A stretch of 5,264 bases of DNA from Dehalococcoidia bacterium (lineage in GTDB: Bacteria; Chloroflexota; Dehalococcoidia; JACVQG01), in contig JACVQG010000118.1 in assembly GCA_015661045.1 (NCBI GenBank), positions 1 through 5,264 of the forward strand. The letters run 5' to 3'. A program made the position numbers and the translations under genes. Under the pieces are notes generated by a model. That model was not told the DNA's origin, ran no database searches, and was given only the letters and a program-made list of their open reading frames with translations. Position 1 is the stretch's first letter. Each line of letters begins with the position of its first letter. Below, piece by piece: positions 1-5,264 of this stretch.

Positions 1-7
1 GGGTTCT

Positions 8-469
8 TCAGCGCTTGGTTTGAGGATTCATCAGTGCAGTTTTTTGGGTGCGTTCTGACCGGCGGCTGACAGTACCATATATGAAAGCAGAAACAAGACC
101 AGTAATGTCTAATCCAGCAACTACTGCACCAGCAAAGTCATGTCCTGTGAAAATGAGGAAAACAGCTCCACCCAGTACGGAAACCGCAACACCCACTCCA
201 GCCCATAATCCGTAAAATGCCCGCTTTGAATCTCCAATAATCACTGTCTTTTCTAAGAATTGACGATGTTCTGCTTGTTTTTCAGCCATATTAAGGATAC
301 GCTCAGCAGCACCCGGAACAACATCATTATATTCTTTAAGAATAGAGGGTTTGGGCAAAGGGCCACTGAAAGACTCAATTTGTGTTTGGTGAACTTCCCG
401 TTTTAATGGTTGAAGTTGGGATTGTGGATTTATAGGTGAGGTCAAATTTTTCTTAGACTTTTTTGACAT
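8..469 (-). CDS. DUF2335-like small two-helix membrane protein
   Basis: A 153-residue protein of unknown function. Residues 34-69 carry a pattern I recognise from the DUF2335 family of predicted membrane proteins: FSGPLPKPSILKEY (34-47), then VPGAAERIL (51-59), then MAEKQAEHR (61-69). Two hydrophobic segments follow, at about 85-108 and 112-134, ending in a basic tail. The N-terminus is polar and lysine-rich (MSKKSKK), with no cleavable signal, so I expect the first ~80 residues and the tail to lie in the cytoplasm with a helical hairpin in the membrane. The start at 469 lies 3 bp after the stop of the 71-residue gene, and no good Shine-Dalgarno is visible, which suggests translational coupling. 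The stop is TGA at 8-10, so the gene is complete. Family assignment is by memory of the motif. The biochemical role is unknown, and a holin-like or stress role would be speculation. Confidence 0.8.
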   Translation of the reverse strand: MSKKSKKNLTSPINPQSQLQPLKREVHQTQIESFSGPLPKPSILKEYNDVVPGAAERILNMAEKQAEHRQFLEKTVIIGDSKRAFYGLWAGVGVAVSVLGGAVFLIFTGHDFAGAVVAGLDITGLVSAFIYGTVSRRSERTQKTALMNPQTKR

Positions 470-472
470 AAG

Positions 473-688
473 CTATTGGGTGGTAACGGTTTGCTTCTCA
501 AATTCATTCATAGCATTACGTATATTATCACCCACCATTGCCCAATCCATACGAAAAGCGATTTCATCAGCTATATTCCCACTTGGCGAACCATTATATT
601 CGTTGAGGGTATTTCCGAGATCAAAAATACGCGCCATGCCTTCCCAAAAAGATGGGACCGCATATAAAAAATCACTACCTGTTCTCAT
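473..688 (-). CDS. Small hypothetical protein upstream of the DUF2335 gene
   Basis: A 71-residue acidic protein that I do not recognise by name. It has no signal peptide, membrane helix or cysteine. Visible features are an aromatic N-terminal stretch (FLYAVPSFWEGMARIFDLG, residues 7-25), an NEYNGSP turn (29-35), and a C-terminal segment with DWAMVGDNIRNAM (48-60) that looks helical. The strand choice is well supported. GAGGT (complement of 695-699) sits 6 bp before the ATG, a TTGACA promoter lies upstream, and the DUF2335 gene follows after 3 bp. Open frames on the + strand over the same bases have none of this. It is probably the first gene of a two-gene operon. It could be a small regulator or partner of the membrane protein, but nothing in the sequence decides that. 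Confidence 0.7.
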   Translation of the reverse strand: MRTGSDFLYAVPSFWEGMARIFDLGNTLNEYNGSPSGNIADEIAFRMDWAMVGDNIRNAMNEFEKQTVTTQ

Positions 689-711
689 AGCGTTACCTCA
701 ATGTCCCGTGT

Positions 712-740
712 ATACTATAACACAGTATTGTATTTGTCAA
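712..740 (-). promoter_or_regulatory. Predicted sigma-70 promoter of the leftward cassette
   Basis: Read on the - strand, a perfect TTGACA -35 box (complement of 735-740) is followed after 17 bp by TAGTAT (complement of 712-717). That -10 matches 4 of 6 consensus bases; an overlapping TATAGT matches 5 of 6 but at 15 bp spacing. The expected start of transcription is near 705, just upstream of the GAGGT ribosome binding site at 695-699, so the 5' leader would be very short. Confidence 0.6.
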
Positions 741-744
741 TACT
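724..744. promoter_or_regulatory. Putative operator: 7+7 bp perfect palindrome over the -35 box
   Basis: AGTATTG (724-730) and CAATACT (738-744) are perfect inverted repeats with a 7 bp AT-rich centre. The right arm overlaps the TTGACA box of the leftward promoter, the place where a dimeric repressor would block polymerase. The palindrome is seen directly; the operator role is inferred from its size, symmetry and position. No regulator gene is present in the window. Confidence 0.45.
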
Positions 745-758
745 ATTAAGTTTAGCTT

Positions 759-788
759 ATTGTAACTTAAGCCCATACTTCTTGTCAA
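759..788 (-). promoter_or_regulatory. Possible second, upstream leftward promoter
   Basis: On the - strand, TTGACA (complement of 783-788) is followed after 18 bp by TACAAT (complement of 759-764), matching 6 of 6 and 5 of 6 consensus bases. It would start transcripts near 752, upstream of the palindrome at 724-744. The leftward cassette may therefore have tandem promoters, the downstream one overlapping an operator. Matches in AT-rich intergenic DNA can arise by chance. Confidence 0.35.
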
Positions 789-838
789 AAATTAAATGTC
801 ACGTTCCAAATTGACCTATTACATCCTCATCCGGCAAA

Positions 839-868
839 TTGACAATAACCCAGGAATGGCGATAGTAT
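839..868 (+). promoter_or_regulatory. Possible promoter of the Rieske/cytochrome b operon
   Basis: TTGACA at 839-844 is followed by TAGTAT at 863-868 (18 bp spacer) or the overlapping GATAGT at 861-866 (16 bp). The predicted transcription start falls around 873-876, at the ribosome binding site AAGGA (874-878), which would leave almost no leader. The real start may be elsewhere, or this box may be a regulator site. No better rightward promoter was found between 750 and 887. Confidence 0.35.
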
Positions 869-887
869 AGGACAAGGAATTTCCACC

Positions 888-1358
888 ATGCAAGAACAAG
901 AAAACGCTCAAAAAAGCCTGTCCCGCCGGGAGTTTCTGCGGTGGCTGGGGTGGGGTAGTATAATCGCCCCTGTGTTAATATCCACATTCGCTACGGTGCG
1001 TTTTTTGCTGCCCAACGTAAACTACGGGACGTCAACGATTGTTAAAATCGGCAAACCGGAGGACTTCCCGCCAGGCGCTCAAAAGCTGTTACCCGATTCC
1101 AAAATTGTTGTCAACGCTACCTACGGGGGACTATTTGCCATGTCGGCAGTATGCACGCATCTCGGTTGTACCGTGGGCAGCGTGGAATGGGGATACCAGT
1201 GCCCCTGCCACGGCAGCAAATTCGACCGTAATGGGCTTGTCATTCGCGGCCCGGCGCCCGACCCTTTGCCCTGGTTAAAGATCGACCAGGCGCCGGATGG
1301 AAGCCTCGTCGTTGACCTGGAAAGAACTGTCCCTAGAGGTACGCTGTTTCAGCTATGA
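888..1358 (+). CDS. Rieske [2Fe-2S] iron-sulfur protein of a bc-type complex (petC/qcrA-like)
   Basis: The iron-sulfur subunit of a quinol:cytochrome c oxidoreductase; it takes one electron from quinol at the Qo site and passes it to a c-type heme. The 156 residues begin with a Tat motif (SRREFLRW, 12-19) and one hydrophobic anchor at about 22-41, with no obvious cleavage site. This fits export of the folded cluster domain with the anchor retained. The C-terminal domain has both Rieske boxes, CTHLGC (89-94) and CPCHGS (105-110). By family knowledge C89, H91, C105 and H108 bind the cluster and C94-C107 form the disulfide. S110 is kept, but the tyrosine usually two residues later in high-potential members is F112, which suggests a lower potential suited to menaquinol. 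A GPAPDPLP proline loop follows (121-128). AAGGA at 874-878, 9 bp before the ATG, supports the start. The stop overlaps the next reading frame (ATGA). Confidence 0.95.
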   Translation: MQEQENAQKSLSRREFLRWLGWGSIIAPVLISTFATVRFLLPNVNYGTSTIVKIGKPEDFPPGAQKLLPDSKIVVNATYGGLFAMSAVCTHLGCTVGSVEWGYQCPCHGSKFDRNGLVIRGPAPDPLPWLKIDQAPDGSLVVDLERTVPRGTLFQL

Positions 1359-2854
1359 GGAAGATGATAACAATCTCAAAATCCCCATCCCCCTTCGCAG
1401 GGGGCGCCATGAAAGATGAAAATAGTTTGCATCTCGTCATTGCGAGCGAAGTGAAGCAATCTCATGACTTAAAGATGAGACCACATACCAGAGAGTGGAG
1501 ATTGCTTCGTCGTTACGCTCCTCGCAATGACGGGTGGGGGCATTATTTTCAGAGCCATATCATTATCCTTAATATGTTCCTGATATTACTTCTGGTCCTG
1601 TCGGCCTGTAGCCCGTTGTTTGATAGCAAGCCTCAGGTGCTGTCCTCAACAAGGAATTCCTCAACCGTGCAGGACATGGCAAACCACGGAGACACCTGTT
1701 TACTCACGGTCAGGCCCTTAGATGAAGCTCCGCCAGCTAACCTGCTGGTCTCCTCGTCAAAACAAAACGGACAGGACAGGGTCGAAGATTTACCTGTACC
1801 TTCCGGTAGCGTCCTGGTATCCGTAAACCAGCTATTCGGGGCCACGCTGGGATTTGTGCGGCCAGACTATAAAGCCATTATATCTTCATTATCCGCCAGG
1901 TCTATAGAAAACATTCAAGTATCCCAGGGAGCACGAACGGTGGCCTATCTCGTAGTGGACGGACTGAACCCGGCTAATAATTACATCGAGACAGTAGACC
2001 TTATCACGAAGGGGACCTGGCAGATAAAAGCTACCGACGGCTTCGCTATTCTCGGCTTTACCCTGGAGCCCGGAGGAAAACGTCTGGCTTTCACCGAGGT
2101 AGGGCTAAGGGGTACTAGCAGCCGGCAGGCCTCGTGGCACCTGTTAATAGCCGACCTGGAGAAAGGCTGGGCGCGCGAAGTCATTAAGTCAGAAACCCAT
2201 CCGGTTCCAGAGGAGACAGTTTTTCTCCCCTTTGCCTGGTCTACGCAGACCGGTGAGATTTATCTTTACGGGGTACACCCCTTCGGCGGCGGCTGGGGAC
2301 ATGGGGTCTGGGGTGTACAACCGGACGGCACCGGGCTACGACAGATATTAACAGAGTCTCAGTTTGTCAGGTTACCTGTGCTCTCACCTGATGGCCTGCA
2401 ATTTGTTTATCTAAGTTCAGATATTGAAACGTTACCGGCCAGGTATATCCCCGGCATTGGGCCGCCTCCAGGCAATACCCTTGTGGTAATGGACCTGAAG
2501 ACAGGGCAGGAACAGGTAATCTCTCAAATTAAAGAACAGACCTTCGGGGCATTGGCCTGGGCCCGTAATGGCAACGAGCTAGTTCTGAGCCGTCAGGAAT
2601 GGAAAGAAAACAGCCTTACCGATACCAGCATTGTAGCTATAACTGTGCAGGAAGGGAAGGAACGGGTAATCGTAGCCTTATTTCAGCCATCCAGCGTCAC
2701 CGGTATATTTGACTACGGTAAGGATGGCGCTTTACTCTGGGTAAGTAAAGGCCAAACGGGATCGGACTTATGGTTGAAAAAGAGAGACACAGCGCCAACC
2801 AGTATTTTATCGGTTCCTGACGGCCAGATAAAGATTGTCGGTTACCTGGAATGA
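1355..2854 (+). CDS. Putative beta-propeller (PD40/TolB-like) lipoprotein, start uncertain
   Basis: The open frame is 499 residues from 1355, but the recognisable protein starts at M74 (ATG 1574): MFLILLLVLSAC, a hydrophobic stretch ending in a lipobox (LSAC, lipidated Cys = residue 85). The remainder looks like an extracytoplasmic beta-propeller. It is rich in short beta strands with repeated PD40-like turns, such as LEPGGKRLAF (237-246), LSPDGLQFVY (343-352) and WARNGNELVL (402-411). No catalytic motif is seen. The frame shares ATGA overlaps with both the Rieske and cytochrome b genes, so it is embedded in the operon and could be an accessory or assembly subunit outside the membrane. Residues ~27-61 (VIASEVKQS ... 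LLRRYAPRND) are translation of a dispersed palindromic repeat and not protein sequence of this family. If translation starts at 1574 (426 residues) the signal lacks the usual basic N-region and has no clear ribosome site. The 1355 start supplies MRKM but has only AGAGGT 14 bp upstream. The specific function is unknown. Confidence 0.75.
   Translation: MRKMITISKSPSPFAGGAMKDENSLHLVIASEVKQSHDLKMRPHTREWRLLRRYAPRNDGWGHYFQSHIIILNMFLILLLVLSACSPLFDSKPQVLSSTRNSSTVQDMANHGDTCLLTVRPLDEAPPANLLVSSSKQNGQDRVEDLPVPSGSVLVSVNQLFGATLGFVRPDYKAIISSLSARSIENIQVSQGARTVAYLVVDGLNPANNYIETVDLITKGTWQIKATDGFAILGFTLEPGGKRLAFTEVGLRGTSSRQASWHLLIADLEKGWAREVIKSETHPVPEETVFLPFAWSTQTGEIYLYGVHPFGGGWGHGVWGVQPDGTGLRQILTESQFVRLPVLSPDGLQFVYLSSDIETLPARYIPGIGPPPGNTLVVMDLKTGQEQVISQIKEQTFGALAWARNGNELVLSRQEWKENSLTDTSIVAITVQEGKERVIVALFQPSSVTGIFDYGKDGALLWVSKGQTGSDLWLKKRDTAPTSILSVPDGQIKIVGYLE
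1389..1404. repeat. Small GC-rich hairpin beside the dispersed repeat
   Basis: CCCCCT (1389-1394) and AGGGGG (1399-1404) form a 6 bp perfect stem with a TCGC loop. No T-run follows, so it is not an intrinsic terminator. It lies in the same anomalous segment as the larger palindrome, between the Rieske stop and the lipoprotein signal, and may be part of the same insertion or a second short repeat. Confidence 0.4.
1435..1532. repeat. Dispersed palindromic repeat (MITE/REP-like) inside the lipoprotein reading frame
   Basis: A left arm at 1435-1463 and a right arm at 1498-1532 are inverted copies: both have CGTCATTGCGAG at the outer end and GAAGCAATCTC at the inner end, with a 6 bp length difference and a 34 bp central segment. 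No transposase is present, so it would be non-autonomous. I recognise this arm sequence, and its translation VIASEVKQS / LLRRYAPRND, as a type of short repeat that recurs in intergenic regions of many bacterial genomes and often yields spurious N-terminal extensions. The transcript could fold into a long hairpin between the Rieske and lipoprotein coding parts. No target duplication was identified with confidence. Confidence 0.8.
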
Positions 2855-4113
2855 ACGACAGCACAGAAAACAATACGGCCACAGGCCCCACTCAAGAAAC
2901 CGTTGAAAAACCTCAATCCCGGTTACGGGCAGCCGCTGAGGTGATTGCTCAGATACCCCGCAACGCCTACCGTTCCTTCATCCGCATGGGCTACCCGACA
3001 GAAGTGCGGCAGCGTCTGGCAATGATAGTCAACAACTGGTTCCTTCATATCCATTCCACCCGTGTCCATCCCTATAGCTTGCGCCCTCAGTTTACCCTGG
3101 GACTGGGTTTGCTTAACCTCTTTCTGTTCCTCATCCTTCTGGTTACAGGAATCTGGCTTATGTTCTATTATGTCCCCTCCCCCGATGAAGCCTATGGACG
3201 AATGCAGGACTTTCTAAATGTTGTTACCTTTGGCCGCGTAATGCGAAACCTGCACCGGTGGGCCGCTCATGCCATGGTTATAGCTGTAGTACTCCACACC
3301 TGCCGCGTGTTCTATACCGCTGCGTATAAACCCCCGCGGGAATTCAACTGGGTGATTGGCGTTGTATTACTGATTTTAACCCTGGCGCTCAGTTTCACCG
3401 GCTATCTACTACCCTGGGACCAGCTTTCATTTTGGGCAATCACCGTCGGCGCCAATATCATTGGCTATGCCCCGGTTTTAGGGGCTAAGTTTCGCCTGTT
3501 ATTGCTGGGGAGCGATACGGTAGGCGGCGAGGCCCTGTTACGCTTCTATGTGCTCCATGTTGCCCTTCTACCCACCGTGGCTGCCGTTTTAATCGGTTAC
3601 CACTTCTGGCGAATTCGGAAGGATGGGGGACTGGCCAGGCCGCAACTAAAAACCAGCGGGTTACTAAAGAAACCTGAAGCTGAGGTGACTATCCCTTCCT
3701 TCCCGCGGGTGCTCTATATCGAGGTCCTGTTTTTATTGCTCACTACCGCTCTACTACTCCTCATTTCTCTGTATTGGAATGCCCCTCTGGAGCCTATAGC
3801 GGACCCCAACCAGCCCCCCAACCCTTCCAAAGCCCCGTGGTATTTCCTCGGCGTACAGGAGCTGGTGAGCTATTCCGCTTTCTGGGGCGGTGTAGTCCTG
3901 CCCACCCTTTTTGTGCTGGGATTGCTTTTATTACCTTATCTGGATAGAGACCCCCGTGGAGTTGGCGTCTGGTTCGCTAAAGAACGCATGTTTGTCATGG
4001 TTATATGGAGCCTGGTCTGGCTGGTTACCATCATCTTTACAGTGATAGGCGTGTATTTCCGGGGGCCAATCTGGAATTTCTACTGGCCGTGGCAGAACTG
4101 GCCGGGACCGTGA
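2851..4113 (+). CDS. Cytochrome b, single-chain b6/subunit IV-type, of the bc complex (petB/qcrB-like)
   Basis: The membrane core that oxidises quinol at Qo and carries electrons through two b hemes. The 420 residues have a ~75-residue polar N-terminal extension, then seven predicted helices at about 81-107, 138-158, 167-187, 232-253, 286-308, 345-364 and 380-403. This is the number expected from b6 plus subunit IV joined in one chain. Heme ligands are H135/H149 (helix B, in LHRW and VLHTCRV) and H236/H251 (helix D, LH and YHFWRIRK). The 14-residue gap in helix D is the b6-type spacing. KPPREFNW (160-167) and GYLLPWDQ (184-191) are strongly conserved landmarks. The Qo motif is APWYF (328-332) in place of PEWYF. 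The position of the b6 cysteine that attaches heme ci aligns with G84, so that heme is probably absent or not covalently held. The start overlaps the lipoprotein stop; the following cytochrome begins 7 bp after its own stop. Confidence 0.93.
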   Translation: MNDSTENNTATGPTQETVEKPQSRLRAAAEVIAQIPRNAYRSFIRMGYPTEVRQRLAMIVNNWFLHIHSTRVHPYSLRPQFTLGLGLLNLFLFLILLVTGIWLMFYYVPSPDEAYGRMQDFLNVVTFGRVMRNLHRWAAHAMVIAVVLHTCRVFYTAAYKPPREFNWVIGVVLLILTLALSFTGYLLPWDQLSFWAITVGANIIGYAPVLGAKFRLLLLGSDTVGGEALLRFYVLHVALLPTVAAVLIGYHFWRIRKDGGLARPQLKTSGLLKKPEAEVTIPSFPRVLYIEVLFLLLTTALLLLISLYWNAPLEPIADPNQPPNPSKAPWYFLGVQELVSYSAFWGGVVLPTLFVLGLLLLPYLDRDPRGVGVWFAKERMFVMVIWSLVWLVTIIFTVIGVYFRGPIWNFYWPWQNWPGP

Positions 4114-4120
4114 TGGATAT

Positions 4121-5215
4121 ATGAGTAAATGGCTCGTGGTTTTCAGTTTAATATTGTCCGTTGTAATGGGTTTGACGATATGGGATGCCTACCGTCAGGA
4201 GTTCCCCGGCTATCAAAAAGCCTATTTCAACATGGTCGAACTTAATTCTCAGACAAAATCCCAGCAGGAGTGGGCAGGAAGCCAGCGAGTGGAACTTAAA
4301 CAACAGAACATCGGCGAACTCCGCCGCCTGGACCGCTGCCAGACCTGCCACCTGGCGGTGGAAAATCCCGGTTTCACCAACGCGCCTGAACCTCTCCGCA
4401 CCCATCCTTCCCTGCTGGACAGCCATCCGCCAGAACGATTTGGCTGCGCTGTCTGCCACGGTGGCAATGAGCGGGGGACAACCACTTCAATAGCCCACGG
4501 TGAAACCGAGGGGCAGAATAAACGCCTGCTCAAAGGTGAGTACATGCAAGCAACCTGCTATGCCTGTCACACGGAAAAGACCCTGCCTCCCCGGACTACC
4601 AGGGCTGTGATGCAGGGGAAAAAACTCCTTAATGTTAATATGTGTCTGCGTTGCCATCAGATAAACGGAGAGGGTGGGAATGAAGGCCCTGACCTCAGCG
4701 AGGTGGGCAGCCGGAGGGACTGGATGTGGACTTATGCCCACTTCATCAATCCCCAGGCCATGAACCTCGTTTCCACCATGCCCCGTTTCCAGCTTTCCCG
4801 TGACGAAATTAAATACCTGACTATTTTCCTGGCGACCATGCAGAACAACAGGGACAAAGTCACCGATAACAGGTTCATAGCTCATAAATCTGCCGACCCG
4901 AACTGGCGCTGGCCGGAAAAACAGGCCGGGGGGCAAACTAGCGTCATGAAAGGAGCCAATCTTATCCCTACCTTAGAATACGAAGGAAAGGAACTCTTTA
5001 CCGGGGCAGGGTGCAAGACCTGCCATTCCATCGGCCGGAGCGGTGGAGAGGTGGGACCGGCACTATCCTATATAGCCCGCAAGTATGACAGGGATACCTT
5101 CGTCCGTTTGCTTAGAAATCCTGCCGATGTTTTCCCTCAGGGACTTATGCCCCAACTTAACTTGAACGAAAAACAGGTGCAGGCCCTGGCAGATTACCTC
5201 AGCACGTTAAAGTAA
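4121..5215 (+). CDS. Membrane-anchored pentaheme cytochrome c of the bc complex
   Basis: The probable electron acceptor from the Rieske protein, in the place of cytochrome c1 or f. The 364 residues start with an N-terminal hydrophobic segment (3-21), probably an uncleaved anchor, holding the protein outside the cytoplasmic membrane. Five CXXCH heme sites lie at C73-H77, C109-H113, C146-H150, C175-H179 and C298-H302. The architecture looks tripartite. Residues ~70-155 form a compact three-heme region with spare histidines H95, H102 and H126 that could be distal ligands. Residues ~163-240 and ~284-364 each look like a class I monoheme cytochrome c: CXXCH, then GPDLS or GPALS, then a likely Met ligand in MP (M220, M343), then a final helix. 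The last two domains may be an internal duplication. The ribosome site is weak, so translation is probably coupled to cytochrome b. Function as the complex's terminal subunit is inferred from the operon. Assignment as a multiheme cytochrome is secure. Confidence 0.92.
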   Translation: MSKWLVVFSLILSVVMGLTIWDAYRQEFPGYQKAYFNMVELNSQTKSQQEWAGSQRVELKQQNIGELRRLDRCQTCHLAVENPGFTNAPEPLRTHPSLLDSHPPERFGCAVCHGGNERGTTTSIAHGETEGQNKRLLKGEYMQATCYACHTEKTLPPRTTRAVMQGKKLLNVNMCLRCHQINGEGGNEGPDLSEVGSRRDWMWTYAHFINPQAMNLVSTMPRFQLSRDEIKYLTIFLATMQNNRDKVTDNRFIAHKSADPNWRWPEKQAGGQTSVMKGANLIPTLEYEGKELFTGAGCKTCHSIGRSGGEVGPALSYIARKYDRDTFVRLLRNPADVFPQGLMPQLNLNEKQVQALADYLSTLK

Positions 5216-5264
5216 ATTTAGTAAGATTAAAAACGGCTTGCTTAATAAACAAAAACAAACTGAA

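Noticed and set aside
476..749. Two + strand open frames (63 and 89 residues) opposite the 71-residue gene
   Set aside because: They overlap the - strand gene, which has the ribosome site, promoter and operon partner. The + frames have no convincing start signal and read like antisense translation.
734..788. FNR-type anaerobic regulator site, suggested by the TTGTCAA repeats
   Set aside because: The TTGAT-N4-ATCAA pattern is not present; the two TTGTCAA copies are direct repeats, 48 bp apart, and read simply as -35 boxes on the - strand.
1389..1404. Hairpin after the Rieske gene as a transcription terminator
   Set aside because: No T-tract follows the stem, and the downstream genes overlap in ways that need read-through.
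1409..1411. ATG at 1409 after AGGGGG as an alternative lipoprotein start
   Set aside because: The G-run belongs to the small hairpin at 1389-1404 and the start would still precede the dispersed repeat, so the product would keep the spurious segment before the signal.
4148..4936. Several - strand and alternate-frame open frames within the pentaheme cytochrome gene
   Set aside because: They lie wholly inside a gene with five CXXCH motifs and clear coding support; they are by-products of its base composition.
5216..5264. Terminator or new gene after the pentaheme cytochrome
   Set aside because: The 49 remaining bases are AT-rich with no stem followed by a T-run and no start with a ribosome site; whether the operon continues cannot be judged.

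Overview
The window holds two unrelated blocks that are transcribed away from each other from a shared intergenic region at about 689-887. On the right, on the + strand, is a compact four-gene operon that encodes an unusual Rieske/cytochrome b (bc-type quinol oxidising) complex. On the left, on the - strand, is a two-gene cassette of small proteins that is visibly more AT-rich than the operon.

The right-hand operon (888-5215) runs: Tat-type Rieske [2Fe-2S] protein, a putative beta-propeller lipoprotein, a single-chain cytochrome b, and a membrane-anchored cytochrome c with five CXXCH motifs. The junctions are ATGA overlaps (1355-1358 and 2851-2854) or a 7 bp gap (4114-4120), so the genes are probably co-transcribed and translationally coupled. 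The inferred electron path is quinol to Rieske cluster to multiheme cytochrome c, with the second electron returning across the membrane through the two b hemes. There is no ordinary cytochrome c1 or f; the pentaheme protein occupies its place. Cytochrome b has the b6-like histidine spacing and seven predicted helices, as if b6 and subunit IV were one chain. It lacks a cysteine at the position where b6 attaches heme ci, and it carries APWY instead of PEWY at the quinol site.

The lipoprotein reading frame carries a palindromic dispersed repeat (1435-1532) between its first possible start (1355) and its lipoprotein signal (from 1574). Either the repeat entered the 5' part of the gene in frame, or the true gene starts after it.

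The left-hand cassette (8-688) has a 71-residue protein of unknown function followed after 3 bp by a DUF2335-like small membrane protein. It has a good sigma-70-type promoter with a perfect 7+7 bp palindrome over its -35 box, which suggests a regulated accessory cassette.

The organism cannot be named from the sequence alone. A Rieske/cyt b/multiheme cytochrome operon, intermediate GC and this type of dispersed repeat fit an environmental bacterium with menaquinone-based respiration. Chloroflexota or a similar deep-branching phylum is a guess, not a result. Nothing in the window looks like a CRISPR array, tRNA, rRNA or transposase.
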